From: Billgrantia sulfidoxydans
Lineage (GTDB): Bacteria > Pseudomonadota > Gammaproteobacteria > Pseudomonadales > Halomonadaceae
Assembly: GCF_017868775.1 (NCBI RefSeq)
Contig: NZ_CP053381.1
Location: 434,001-498,000 of the forward strand
DNA: 64,000 bases
Direction: 5' to 3'
Shown: positions 27,528 through 36,024 of the stretch, piece after piece
Position numbering within the stretch: the first letter of the stretch is position 1
Layout of the letters: every line of letters begins with the position of its first letter
Made by a program: the position numbers and the translations under genes
The notes under the pieces: model-generated
Database searches by the model: none
What the model saw: the letters and a program-made list of their open reading frames with translations, nothing else
Told to the model about the DNA's origin: nothing

Positions 27528-28207
27528 TTCTCCTCTTCGTTCCAGCGCAGCATGGGACCCGTGGGATGGGCGCAGGCGGGATCCTGGTTGGCAGGGTCGT
27601 TCACCCTTCTTGATACCGGAAAGGCGCCCAACAGTTCCCGCGGAGCAGTTTGCAACAGGGCGCGTGCCGCGTCTGGCGGGGTCTCCGGATCGAGCCAGCG
27701 CATGGCGTCGGCGGTGTCGATCAGCGCCGGCAGCCTGTCGCCGAGCGGCGCCAGGAAGGCGTTGGTCGGCACGGTGATCAGCGCCATCGAGTCGGCATGT
27801 TCGGTCAGGTCGGTATGGTAGCGGCACCAGATGGCGGCCAGCAGCATCGGGCCGCGATCGACCCGGGTGACCAGGAACGGCTGCTTGAAGCGCGGCTGCG
27901 TCTTCCACACATAGATGCCTGCCACCGGGACCAGGCTGCGACGAGCACCGAAGGCGTCGCGAAACATGGGGCGGGCCTCGAGCGACTCGGCCCGGGCACA
28001 GTGGGGGGCGTGATCGAGCACGCTCAGCCAGGAGGGCGTCAGTCCCCAGAAGACCCGGGTCAGCCGGGCGCGACCGGCGGCCAGGCGGATGTGGGAGACA
28101 GGGCGCCTCGGCGCCAGGTTGGTGGCGGTCACCAAGGGAGACTCCTCGCACAGATCGGGCAGCAGTCGGGCCACGTCGAGTGGCGGAATGTAGAGGCGGC
28201 CGGCCAT
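27524..28207 (-). CDS. SRAP/YedK-family protein with degenerate active site
   Basis: A 227-residue protein on the SRAP (HMCES/YedK) scaffold: FWGLTPSW, ARAESLEARPMF, RRSLVPVAGIYVWK, GDRLPALI and FPVSRRV. SRAP enzymes crosslink to abasic sites in single-stranded DNA through Cys2, helped by Asn, Glu and His. Here Cys2 is Ala (MAGR), the Asn of NARxET is Cys70, the Glu of YEW is Val100 and the His of HDR is Gly156. All four catalytic positions are lost while the fold is kept, so it is probably a binding-only paralogue. It is coupled to the M16 peptidase gene. Confidence 0.88.
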   Translation of the reverse strand: MAGRLYIPPLDVARLLPDLCEESPLVTATNLAPRRPVSHIRLAAGRARLTRVFWGLTPSWLSVLDHAPHCARAESLEARPMFRDAFGARRSLVPVAGIYVWKTQPRFKQPFLVTRVDRGPMLLAAIWCRYHTDLTEHADSMALITVPTNAFLAPLGDRLPALIDTADAMRWLDPETPPDAARALLQTAPRELLGAFPVSRRVNDPANQDPACAHPTGPMLRWNEEEK

Positions 28208-28279
28208 GGAGTCTCCGGATGACGTGGTGGCGTCAGGTTAGCCAAGTCGAAGAAAACGGAAAAGGGGTGATGCGCATGG

Positions 28280-28296
28280 TCGAAAACAGTGTTCGA
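28280..28296. promoter_or_regulatory. Near-perfect palindrome upstream of the tetR-plsC pair, possible operator
   Basis: A 17-bp inverted repeat (TCGAAAAC A GTGTTCGA, 7 of 8 arm positions pairing) lies just upstream of a TATCCT sequence and 71 bp before the TetR start, in the divergent gap with the SRAP-like gene. Autoregulation by the TetR protein is an inference. Confidence 0.45.
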
Positions 28297-28366
28297 TGTG
28301 CGCTATCCTAAGCTACCGGGCGACGTCCTGTCGCCCCGCGATGTACCACCTCCTGCGAGGAACTCG

Positions 28367-28984
28367 ATGGCTCGTCCCCGACAGCATGCGCCCGAAGCAC
28401 TTCATGCCCAGGTCATGGCCGCCTGCGATGACTGGCTGCAGGGCAACCCTGTGCATGCGCTCTCGCTGCGCGCGCTGGCGCGCGAGGTGGGCTGTGCGCC
28501 GAGTACGCTGCTCAAGCTCTACGGCAGCTTCGGCAACCTGCTGCAGCATGTGAACATCGAGACCCTGGCACGCCTGCGCACGGTCATCGAGCCGTTGACC
28601 CAGGGGGCGGAGCCTGAAAGGCAGATGCGCGCCCTGGCGCTGGCCTACTGGCAGTTCGCCCAGCGCGAGCCGTTCCGCTGGCAACTGCTGTTCGATTATC
28701 CGCTGGCTCAGGAGGGTGAACTCGACCAGCGTCAATCCGACATGATCGAGGCCCTGTTCCTGCGTGTCGAGACGAGCCTCAAGGAGTACCAGCCGGCACT
28801 TGGCGACCTGGAGGCGAGGCGTCTCGGGCGCACCCTGTGGGGTAGCGTGCATGGCCTGGTGCAACTGGGCCTCAACGAGCGCCTGGGCTACTGGCAGGGG
28901 CAGCAGCTCGAAGTGCCGGAGCTGCTCGACCAACTGCTCTCCACCATCCTCGCCGGCCTGAGACACAGGTCCGATATCGCGTGA
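28367..28984 (+). CDS. TetR-family transcriptional regulator
   Basis: A 205-residue repressor. Its N-terminal helix-turn-helix (LSLRALAREVGCAPSTLLKLYGSFGNLLQHVN) is at about residues 25-57 and its all-helical ligand domain has the TetR_C_33-like WGSVHGLVQLGL segment. The ATG at 28367 follows GAGGAA. The stop overlaps the GTG of the acyltransferase gene (GTGA), so the regulator probably controls lipid synthesis or is coordinated with it. Confidence 0.88.
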   Translation: MARPRQHAPEALHAQVMAACDDWLQGNPVHALSLRALAREVGCAPSTLLKLYGSFGNLLQHVNIETLARLRTVIEPLTQGAEPERQMRALALAYWQFAQREPFRWQLLFDYPLAQEGELDQRQSDMIEALFLRVETSLKEYQPALGDLEARRLGRTLWGSVHGLVQLGLNERLGYWQGQQLEVPELLDQLLSTILAGLRHRSDIA

Positions 28985-29703
28985 AGCTGGCGTTGTACGG
29001 GCTGGTCGGCTCCCTGCTGGTGTTGGGCGGCTGGCGCGTGGCGCGCTCACCGCGACCGCTCATCCGCTTTCTCATCTACCTGCTGGTTCGCTGCTGCTAT
29101 CGGTTGCGCCTGCGCGGTCGCAACGCCATCCCGGCCAAGGGAGCGGCGGTGGTGGTGTGCAATCATGTCAGCTTCATGGATGCGCTGGTCATGGGCGGGG
29201 CCAGCCCGCGCCCGCTGCGCTTCCTCATGGACCGGCCGATCTACGAGTCGCCCTGGCTCAACTGGCTGTTCCGCCTGGTGGGGGCGATTCCCGTGGAATC
29301 CGACCGGCGCGACCCCGGCAGCGTACGTCGCGCGCTGGAGGAGGTCAGCCGGGCGCTGCGCGGCGGCGAGGTGGTGATGCTCTTTCCCGAGGGGCGATTG
29401 ACCCCGAATGGCGAGGTGCAGGCTTTCCGCCGAGGGCTCGAGACGATCCTGGCGCGCGACCCGGTGCCGGTGATCCCGGCCGGCCTGTCCGGCCTGTGGG
29501 GCTCGTGGACCTCGCATCGCGATGGCCCGGCGCTATCCAAGCGGCCGCGGCGTTTCCGTGCCAGGGTGGCGCTCTACTTCGGCAAGCCGATTCCCCCCAG
29601 GCTGGCACGGCGCGAGCTGCTCGAGGCGCGGGTGCGGGGGCTCAAGGCCGAGGCCGACGCCTGGGCCTGTCCGCACGAGGTCTCCCCGTTGCGGCGAGGC
29701 TGA
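28981..29703 (+). CDS. 1-acyl-sn-glycerol-3-phosphate acyltransferase (PlsC family)
   Basis: A 240-residue membrane-associated enzyme with an N-terminal hydrophobic helix. The PlsC blocks are present: NHVSFMDALVMG (HX4D), a central RDPGSVRRAL block, FPEGRLTPNGEVQAF, and VPVIPAGLSG. It transfers acyl chains to lysophosphatidate or a related acceptor. Because a TetR gene is fused to it by overlap, it may be a secondary, regulated acyltransferase rather than the housekeeping PlsC. It abuts convergent corB with no spacer. Confidence 0.9.
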   Translation: MKLALYGLVGSLLVLGGWRVARSPRPLIRFLIYLLVRCCYRLRLRGRNAIPAKGAAVVVCNHVSFMDALVMGGASPRPLRFLMDRPIYESPWLNWLFRLVGAIPVESDRRDPGSVRRALEEVSRALRGGEVVMLFPEGRLTPNGEVQAFRRGLETILARDPVPVIPAGLSGLWGSWTSHRDGPALSKRPRRFRARVALYFGKPIPPRLARRELLEARVRGLKAEADAWACPHEVSPLRRG

Positions 29704-30990
29704 TCACGTCTGGCGCTGGCGGCCGCTGCGCACCACCTGCCAGCAGCGCGCCGAGGTGATCAAGTTGTCACGGACTTCGAGAATTTCCATGCGTACGCTG
29801 CCGATCTGCAGGCAGGCGGGACCGTCGGGGAAGGCTTCCAGGTGTTCCAGGATCAGGCCGTTGAGGGTCTTGGGGCCGTCGGTGGGCAGCTTCCAGCCCA
29901 GGGCGCGGTTGATGTCGCGGATGTTGGCGGTGCCGTCGATCACATGGCTGCCGTCGTCCTGGCGATGGATCTCCTGATCCTGGCCGGCCACGTCGGTGGT
30001 GAACTCGCCGACGATCTCCTCAAGGATGTCCTCCAGCGTGACCAGCCCTTCCACGTCGCCGTATTCGTCGACCACGATGCCGATGCGGCGCTTCTGCTTC
30101 TGGAAGTTGAGCAATTGGGTGTGCAGCGGCGTCGATTCGGGAATGAAATAGGGCTCGCGCGCCTCCTGCACGATGGAGGCCTTGGTCACCTCGTCGCGCG
30201 ACAGGAAGCGCGCCGCGTTGCGCAGGTGCAGCATGCCGATGATGTTGTTGATGTCGCCCTTGAACACCGGCAGTCGGGTGTGCTGGCTGGTGCGGATCTG
30301 GGCCAGGATGGCCTCCAGCTCGTCGTCGAGGTCGATCCCCACCACCTCGTGGCGCGGTACCATGATGTCGTTGACCGTGACGTTCTCGAGGTCGAGGATC
30401 GACAGCAGCATGGCCTGGTGGCGGTGGGGGATCAGCGTTCCCGCCTCGTGCACCACGGTGCGCAGCTCGTCGCGGGTCAGGCTGTCGGCGCCGCCCTCGA
30501 GGCTCTTGATCCCGATCAGCCTGAGCAGCCCGTTGGAGATGGCGTTGACCAGCCACACCAGCGGATAGAGCAGCTTCAGCAGGGGCTCGAGTATCAGCGA
30601 TGAGGGGTAGGCGACGCGTTCGGGCTTGATCGCGGCATAGGTCTTGGGGCTGACCTCGGCGAAGATGAGGATCACGATGGTCAGGATCAGCGGGGCGATC
30701 GCCGGCCCGGTGACCTCGCCGAAGAAGTGGATGGCGAGCACGGTGGCGATGGCGGCCGCCAGGTTGTTGACCAGGTTGTTGCCGATCAGAATCACGCCGA
30801 TCAGGCGATCCGGGCGTGCCAGCAGGCGCAGGACCCGGCGCGCCCGGCTGTCGCCGCTGCTGGCCTCATGGTTCAGCCGGTAGCGGTTGATCGACATCAT
30901 GCCGGTCTCGGAGCTCGAGAAGAATGCAGAAAGGCAGATGAGCAGAAAAAGCAGGCCGAACAGCAATCCCAAAGGGAAGTCGTCGCTCAA
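29704..30990 (-). CDS. corB: CNNM/CorB-type transporter with DUF21, CBS and CorC domains
   Basis: A 428-residue protein (E. coli YfjD/CorB type). The DUF21 domain has three to four helices and FFSSSETGMMSINRYRL. A CBS pair (about 200-325) follows, with MVPRHEVVGIDL, RLPVFKGDINNIIGMLHL and GIVVDEYGDVEGLVTLEDILEE. A CorC_HlyC domain ends the protein. It is linked to magnesium/cobalt efflux or homeostasis. The ypjD-corB-ffh neighbourhood matches other gammaproteobacteria. Confidence 0.93.
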   Translation of the reverse strand: MSDDFPLGLLFGLLFLLICLSAFFSSSETGMMSINRYRLNHEASSGDSRARRVLRLLARPDRLIGVILIGNNLVNNLAAAIATVLAIHFFGEVTGPAIAPLILTIVILIFAEVSPKTYAAIKPERVAYPSSLILEPLLKLLYPLVWLVNAISNGLLRLIGIKSLEGGADSLTRDELRTVVHEAGTLIPHRHQAMLLSILDLENVTVNDIMVPRHEVVGIDLDDELEAILAQIRTSQHTRLPVFKGDINNIIGMLHLRNAARFLSRDEVTKASIVQEAREPYFIPESTPLHTQLLNFQKQKRRIGIVVDEYGDVEGLVTLEDILEEIVGEFTTDVAGQDQEIHRQDDGSHVIDGTANIRDINRALGWKLPTDGPKTLNGLILEHLEAFPDGPACLQIGSVRMEILEVRDNLITSARCWQVVRSGRQRQT

Positions 30991-31065
30991 GGTCGTAGGA
31001 TCCTCGCTGGCGTGTCAGCCCCGTTTGTAGGGATTCGGCCTTTCAGTGTCAAGGCGACTTCCTGC

Positions 31066-31866
31066 TCAGGCGCGGTTGAGGACGACTTCCAGCACGAACT
31101 TGCTGCCGAAATAGGCCAGCAACAGTACGGCGCAGCCGCCCAGCGTCCAGCGTACCGCGCGCATCCCGCGCCAGCCCAGTATGTGGTGGCTGATCAGCAG
31201 GATGGCGAAGATCACCCAGGCGGCGAGCGACAGAATCGTCTTGTGGGCCAGGTGCTGGGCGAACATGCTGTCGACGAAGACGAAGCCACTGACGATCGAC
31301 AGGGTGAGCAGCGCCATGCCCGCCCAGATCAGCTCGAACAGCACCCGTTCCATGGTGGTCAGCGGGGGCAGGACCTGCACCACCCCGCGGGTGTGATGAT
31401 GGCGCAGGGCCTGGTTCTGCAGGCCGAGCAGGACGGCCTGGCAGGCGGCAATGAACAGGATGCCGAAGGCCAGCGCCGAACTCATGGCGTGCAGGGCGAT
31501 GCCCGGCGTCATGCCGCCGGTGCGCTCGGGGCTCGGCAGGCCGACCGCCAGCAGCAGCGCCAGGCCCGACACCGGAAACAGGGCCACGGCCACGCTCAGT
31601 ACCGGCTTGGCCAGGCTCACGCTGAGCAGCAGGATGACCATCACGGCGGTCAGCACCACGGCGCTGGTCGAGAGCCCGGGCATGAGGCCGGGGCTCTGGT
31701 CGAGCAGCCCGAAGGCCACGGGAAGGTGGAACAGCAGGCCCAGCAGGCCCAGGGCGCGGACCAGGGCAGGGCGCTGCGGCACACGTCGAAGCAGCGTGAG
31801 CCCTTGCCAGGAAGCCGCGCCCAGGTAGAGGATAAAGGCCATGATGGCCAGAGGAAGCGCCTGCAT
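31066..31866 (-). CDS. ypjD: CcsA-like inner membrane protein YpjD
   Basis: A 266-residue protein with eight predicted membrane helices. Its cytochrome c assembly (CcsA) features include GIALHAMSSALAFGILFIAACQAVLL and AHKTILSLAAWVIF with conserved histidines, the remnant of the heme-handling family. YpjD is not part of the canonical ccm system and its exact role is unresolved. It diverges from ffh. Confidence 0.9.
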   Translation of the reverse strand: MQALPLAIMAFILYLGAASWQGLTLLRRVPQRPALVRALGLLGLLFHLPVAFGLLDQSPGLMPGLSTSAVVLTAVMVILLLSVSLAKPVLSVAVALFPVSGLALLLAVGLPSPERTGGMTPGIALHAMSSALAFGILFIAACQAVLLGLQNQALRHHHTRGVVQVLPPLTTMERVLFELIWAGMALLTLSIVSGFVFVDSMFAQHLAHKTILSLAAWVIFAILLISHHILGWRGMRAVRWTLGGCAVLLLAYFGSKFVLEVVLNRA

Positions 31867-32005
31867 CAGTGTCGTCCGTGCGCCGTCACCAGCGTCTATT
31901 CATCTCGTGTGGATGGTGTCTGCCGAGGCCACTATACCCAATCCTCGCTGCGGCGCACAGCTGTGGCGCGTGGCGGCATGCATGGAGACTGTCCGTCGCA
32001 GGGCG

Positions 32006-32011
32006 TATAAT
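32006..32011 (+). promoter_or_regulatory. Consensus -10 box upstream of ffh
   Basis: A perfect TATAAT lies 120 bp before the ffh start in the 264-bp divergent gap. No convincing -35 element is seen 16-18 bp upstream. Confidence 0.5.
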
Positions 32012-32130
32012 GCCGCCCAGATTCTTCAACCGCTTTAATCAGGCTGTTTCCTTGCCTCACAATGGATGTGGCGCTTCGCCGCGGCCTTACGCAATGCGGT
32101 AACCCGACAGCCTGTCAGCCGGAGTGGCTT

Positions 32131-33540
32131 ATGTTCCAGAACCTCAGCGAGCGGCTCTCCCAGACGCTCAAGTCGATCAAGGGCCAGGCGCGCCTGACCG
32201 AGGACAACATCAAGGACACGCTGCGCGAAGTGCGCCGCGCGCTGCTCGAGGCCGACGTCGCCCTGCCAGTGGTCAAGGACTTCATCGAACGGGTGCGGGC
32301 GCGCGCCGTGGGGCAGGAGGTATCGAAGAGCCTCTCGCCGGGCCAGCAGTTCGTCAAGATCGTCCAGCAGGAACTCGAGGCGACCATGGGCGAGGCCAAC
32401 GAGGGGCTCTCGCTCAAGGGGGCGCCCGCGGTGGTGCTCATGGCCGGCCTGCAGGGCGCGGGCAAGACCACCTCGGTCGCCAAGCTGGCGCGCTACCTGC
32501 GCGAGCGCGAGAAGAAGAAGGTGCTGGTGGTTTCCGCCGACGTCTATCGCCCGGCGGCCATCGACCAGCTCGAGACGCTTGCCGGCGAAGTCGGCGTCGA
32601 CTTCTTCCCCTCCCGGAGCGACCAGCGGCCGGTGGCCATCGCCGAGGCGGCGATCAAGCACGCCAGGATCCAGTTCCACGACGTGGTGATCGTCGACACC
32701 GCCGGCCGCCTGGCGATCGACGACGCCATGATGGCCGAGATCGCCGAGCTGCACCGCGCCTGCCAGCCGCAGGAAACCCTGTTCGTGGTCGACGCCATGA
32801 CCGGCCAGGACGCCGCCAACACGGCCAAGGCGTTCCACGAGGCGCTGCCGCTGACCGGGGTGATCCTGACCAAGGCCGACGGCGATGCCCGCGGCGGTGC
32901 CGCGCTGTCGGTGCGTCACATCACCGGCAAGCCGATCAAGTTCATGGGCGTGGGCGAGAAGGTCGACGCGCTGGAGCCCTTCCACCCGGATCGGGTGGCC
33001 TCGCGCATCCTCGGCATGGGCGACGTGCTGTCGCTGATCGAGGAGGCCGAGCGCACGGTCGACAAGAAGAAGGCCGAGCAGCTGGCCAAGAAGGTCAAGA
33101 AGGGCGAGGGCTTCGACCTCGAGGACTTCCGCGACCAGCTCCAGCAGCTCAAGAAGATGGGTGGCATGGGCGGTCTGCTCGGCAAGCTGCCGGGCATGGG
33201 CCAGATGGCCGAGCTGGCCCAGGGGCCGGGGCCTGAGAAGGAACTGGGCAAGCTCGAGGCGCTGATCAACTCGATGACGCCTCAGGAGCGGCGCAAGCCC
33301 GACATCATCAACGGCTCGCGCAAGCGGCGCATCGCCGCCGGCGCCGGCCTGCAGGTGCCCGACCTCAACCGCCTGCTCAAGCAGCACAAGCAGATGCAGA
33401 AGATGATGAAGAAAGCGGGCAAGAAGGGGGGCATGCAGAAGATGATGCGCGGCATGTCCGGCATGATGGGCGGCGGCGGGCCGGGTGGCCCCGGCGGCAT
33501 GGGCGGCATGGGTGGCCCCGGCGGCTTCCCCTGGCGATAG
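32131..33540 (+). CDS. ffh: Signal recognition particle protein Ffh (SRP54)
   Basis: A 469-residue GTPase that binds signal sequences and 4.5S RNA and docks on FtsY (encoded at 58478). An N domain leads to the G domain with GLQGAGKTT (Walker A), DTAGRL and TKADGDARGG. The Met-rich M domain ends in a long Gly/Met tail (GGGGPGGPGGMGGMGG). The start is the ATG at 32131 (MFQNLSERLS). Confidence 0.98.
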   Translation: MFQNLSERLSQTLKSIKGQARLTEDNIKDTLREVRRALLEADVALPVVKDFIERVRARAVGQEVSKSLSPGQQFVKIVQQELEATMGEANEGLSLKGAPAVVLMAGLQGAGKTTSVAKLARYLREREKKKVLVVSADVYRPAAIDQLETLAGEVGVDFFPSRSDQRPVAIAEAAIKHARIQFHDVVIVDTAGRLAIDDAMMAEIAELHRACQPQETLFVVDAMTGQDAANTAKAFHEALPLTGVILTKADGDARGGAALSVRHITGKPIKFMGVGEKVDALEPFHPDRVASRILGMGDVLSLIEEAERTVDKKKAEQLAKKVKKGEGFDLEDFRDQLQQLKKMGGMGGLLGKLPGMGQMAELAQGPGPEKELGKLEALINSMTPQERRKPDIINGSRKRRIAAGAGLQVPDLNRLLKQHKQMQKMMKKAGKKGGMQKMMRGMSGMMGGGGPGGPGGMGGMGGPGGFPWR

Positions 33541-33578
33541 CCATGGGGCGGCTGCGCCTGTGAGGCTCGAGAAAAGGG

Positions 33579-33607
33579 TTTCAAAGCGGGGCTGATTTCC
33601 GTAGAAT
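33579..33607 (+). promoter_or_regulatory. Putative promoter for the rpsP operon
   Basis: TTTCAA (33579-33584) and TAGAAT (33602-33607) are 17 bp apart in the ffh-rpsP gap. The -35 match is weak. Confidence 0.4.
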
Positions 33608-33690
33608 GCTGCGTCTTCATGGCAGGACCGTGGCTCTGCCCGGCTGCACGCTTGTAACGAAGCGCTTGTAAAGAAGTGACCGAATGACGC

Positions 33691-33714
33691 GAAAGCGGGT
33701 CCACGGACCCGCTT
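33691..33714 (+). promoter_or_regulatory. Structured leader hairpins before rpsP
   Basis: A perfect inverted repeat (GAAAGCGGGTC paired with GACCCGCTTTC) lies about 90 bp upstream of rpsP. A second 7-bp CCCCGGC/GCCGGGG hairpin follows near 33735-33753. Neither is followed by a T run, so a leader structure for ribosomal-protein control is as likely as a terminator. Confidence 0.45.
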
Positions 33715-33801
33715 TCCTGGCAGATGCCGAGAACCCCGGCCGTTCGCCGGGGCCGGCGCATCGGTATTAAACGTAACCTCAACCGAAGGACAGTTAACGC
33801 C

Positions 33802-34050
33802 ATGGTTACCATTCGTCTGGCACGTGGTGGCGCCAAGAAGCGTCCCTTCTACCACCTGACCGTGACCGATTCACGCAACTCCCGCGACGGCCGTTTCATC
33901 GAGCGTCTGGGCTTCTTCAACCCGATCGCCCGCGGTCAGGAAGAGCGTCTGCGCGTCGATCTGGACCGCGTCGCTCACTGGCAGGAGCAGGGCGCCCAGC
34001 TGTCCGATCGCGTGGCCGAGCTGGTCAAGGAAGCTCGCAAGCAGGCCTGA
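33802..34050 (+). CDS. rpsP: 30S ribosomal protein S16
   Basis: An 82-residue S16: [38 protein letters not shown]. It is the first gene of the rpsP-rimM-trmD-rplS operon and assembles early onto the 16S 5-prime domain. The ATG at 33802 matches the invariant N-terminus. Confidence 0.98.
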   Translation: MVTIRLARGGAKKRPFYHLTVTDSRNSRDGRFIERLGFFNPIARGQEERLRVDLDRVAHWQEQGAQLSDRVAELVKEARKQA

Positions 34051-34073
34051 GCCTGCCGTGCAGCGGTGACCCC

Positions 34074-34631
34074 ATGAGCGAGCAGGCCGTACGCAGCGAA
34101 CGCGACGACCACGTGGTGCTGGGCAAGCTGACCAGTCCCTACGGCGTCAAGGGGTGGCTCAAGGTCTACTCTCACACCAGCCCGATGGATGGCATCCTCG
34201 AGTATCCCGAGTGGGTGCTCCGGCAGGATGGTACGCTGACGCGCCATCGGCTGCTGCAGGGTCGGCGCCATGGCAAGGGCCTGGTGGCGCTGCTGGAGGG
34301 CATCGATTCGCGTGAGGCCGCCGAGCGCGCCGCCGGCGCCGAGGTCCTGCTGTCCAAGACGGAGCTGCCCGAGCTGGACGGCGACGAGTACTACTGGCAC
34401 CAGCTCGAAGGGCTCACGGTCGTGACCCGCGAGGGCATGGTGCTGGGTCGCGTCGCCTACCTGTTCGAGACCGGCGCCAACGACGTGCTGGTCGTCAGGG
34501 GCGATCCGCAGGACGTGCCGCCGGCGATCGACGATCGCGAGCGCCTGCTGCCCTTCCTGCCCGAGGAGGTGATCGTCGAGGTGGACCTGACGGGCGGCGT
34601 CATGACCGTCGCCTGGGATCCGTACTTTTGA
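34074..34631 (+). CDS. rimM: Ribosome maturation factor RimM
   Basis: A 185-residue protein with an N-terminal RimM domain ([20 protein letters not shown]) and a C-terminal PRC barrel ([27 protein letters not shown]). It helps mature the 30S head near S19. It lies 23 bp after rpsP. Confidence 0.97.
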   Translation: MSEQAVRSERDDHVVLGKLTSPYGVKGWLKVYSHTSPMDGILEYPEWVLRQDGTLTRHRLLQGRRHGKGLVALLEGIDSREAAERAAGAEVLLSKTELPELDGDEYYWHQLEGLTVVTREGMVLGRVAYLFETGANDVLVVRGDPQDVPPAIDDRERLLPFLPEEVIVEVDLTGGVMTVAWDPYF

Positions 34632-35431
34632 CTGTCGAGGCGAATGCCGGGCCGAGCGAGTCGCCAGGCATGTGGGTCGGTGTCGTGTCGCTGTTTCCCG
34701 AGATGTTCGAGGCCATCACCCGGCACGGCGTCACCGGGCGGGCGGTCAGCCAGGGGCGAATTGCGCTGGAGTTCTGGAACCCGCGCGACTACGCCAGCGA
34801 CCGTCATCGCACCGTGGACGATCGGCCTTATGGCGGCGGCCCGGGCATGCTGATGAAGGTCGACACCCTGCGCGCGGCCATCCACGCCGCCCGAGAGCGC
34901 GCCGGTGAGGCCACGGGGCGGCGCCCCAGGGTCATCTACCTGTCGCCCCAGGGACGGCGGCTCGATCAGCAGGGCGTGCACGAGCTGGCGTCCGGCCCCC
35001 CGCTGGTGGTGGTGGCCGGGCGCTACGAAGGCATCGATGAGCGCATCGTCGAGAGCGACATCGATGAGGAATGGTCGATCGGCGACTATGTGCTCAGCGG
35101 CGGCGAGCTGCCGGCCATGGTGCTGATCGACGCCGCGGCAAGGCTGGTACCTGGCGTGCTCGGGCACCAGGACTCCGCGGTCGAGGACTCCTTCAACGAA
35201 GGGTTGCTGGATTGCCCCCACTATACGCGCCCCGAGGAGATCGACGGGCGGCGGGTGCCGGAGGTGCTGCTCAGCGGCCATCATGGCGAGATCCGGCGCT
35301 GGCGCTTGAAGCAGTCGCTGGGGCGGACCTGGCTGAGGCGTCCCGACCTGCTCGAGGGCAGGTCGTTGAGCGACGAGCAGCGCAAGTTGCTCGAGGAGTT
35401 CATCGAAGAATACGCCTCGTCTGACAAGTAG
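34628..35431 (+). CDS. trmD: tRNA (guanine-N1-)-methyltransferase TrmD
   Basis: A 267-residue trefoil-knot enzyme that makes m1G37 to prevent frameshifting. Conserved parts are [43 protein letters not shown] and [15 protein letters not shown]. The TTG at 34628 overlaps the rimM stop by 4 nt and has a weak GGGA site. The ATG at 34670 ([12 protein letters not shown]) matches the E. coli N-terminus but has no good ribosome site, so the start is uncertain. Confidence 0.96.
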   Translation: MTVEANAGPSESPGMWVGVVSLFPEMFEAITRHGVTGRAVSQGRIALEFWNPRDYASDRHRTVDDRPYGGGPGMLMKVDTLRAAIHAARERAGEATGRRPRVIYLSPQGRRLDQQGVHELASGPPLVVVAGRYEGIDERIVESDIDEEWSIGDYVLSGGELPAMVLIDAAARLVPGVLGHQDSAVEDSFNEGLLDCPHYTRPEEIDGRRVPEVLLSGHHGEIRRWRLKQSLGRTWLRRPDLLEGRSLSDEQRKLLEEFIEEYASSDK

Positions 35432-35582
35432 GTCGGGGCGGAGGTGCAGGGCACTCTCCTGGCGAGGAGCGGTGGATCTGCGTCACCCATCATCTCCCGC
35501 GCTCTCGAGCCAGGCTCGGGCGCCGGGATCACGCACCGTCCGTGCAATCGAGTTCGGTGCCGAACATCGAGGAGTTTATGTC

Positions 35583-35939
35583 ATGAGCAGCAAGAACAAG
35601 GTGATCCAGGCGCTCGAAGCCGAGCAGATGAGCAAGCAGGTGCCGGAATTCGCCCCGGGCGATACCGTCGTCGTGCAGGTGAAGGTCAAGGAAGGCAACC
35701 GCGAGCGTCTGCAGGCCTTCGAAGGCGTGGTGATCGGCAAGCGCAACCGCGGCCTGAACTCTGCCTTCACCGTGCGCAAGATCTCCCACGGCGTCGGTGT
35801 CGAGCGTACCTTCCAGACCTACAGCCCGCTGGTCGATTCCATCGAGGTCAAGCGTCGCGGCGACGTGCGCCAGGCCAAGCTGTACTATCTCCGTGAGCGC
35901 AGTGGCAAGTCGGCGCGTATCAAGGAAAAGCTCTCCTGA
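35583..35939 (+). CDS. rplS: 50S ribosomal protein L19
   Basis: A 118-residue L19: [45 protein letters not shown] and a basic C-terminus. It forms the inter-subunit bridge near S14. A 150-bp leader separates it from trmD; no clear regulatory fold was identified there. GAGGAG precedes the ATG. Confidence 0.98.
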   Translation: MSSKNKVIQALEAEQMSKQVPEFAPGDTVVVQVKVKEGNRERLQAFEGVVIGKRNRGLNSAFTVRKISHGVGVERTFQTYSPLVDSIEVKRRGDVRQAKLYYLRERSGKSARIKEKLS

Positions 35940-35970
35940 TCCAGGTTGGCTGACGGCGCTTGCGCCATCG

Positions 35971-36007
35971 CGAAGCCCCGCCACCGCTCACGCGGGGCGG
36001 GGCTTCG
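35971..36007 (+). terminator. Hairpin after rplS, probable operon terminator
   Basis: A 12-bp stem (CGAAGCCCCGCC with GGCGGGGCTTCG) and a 13-nt loop end 18 bp before xerD. There is only a poor T tract. Confidence 0.55.
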
Positions 36008-36024
36008 TCGTATCGGGCGATGAC

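Noticed and set aside
28289..28366. N-terminal extension of the TetR protein
   Set aside because: The extra frame lacks TetR homology and crosses the palindrome/promoter region; the ATG at 28367 has its own GAGGAA site.
30727..32010. 427-codon plus-strand frame
   Set aside because: Antisense to corB and ypjD; Gln/His/Arg-rich shadow translation with no recognisable fold.
32035..33855. 606-codon minus-strand frame
   Set aside because: Antisense to ffh and rpsP; no domain pattern and no ribosome site.
35432..35582. L19 leader RNA upstream of rplS
   Set aside because: The leader motif I know is from Firmicutes; I could not identify a matching structure here.
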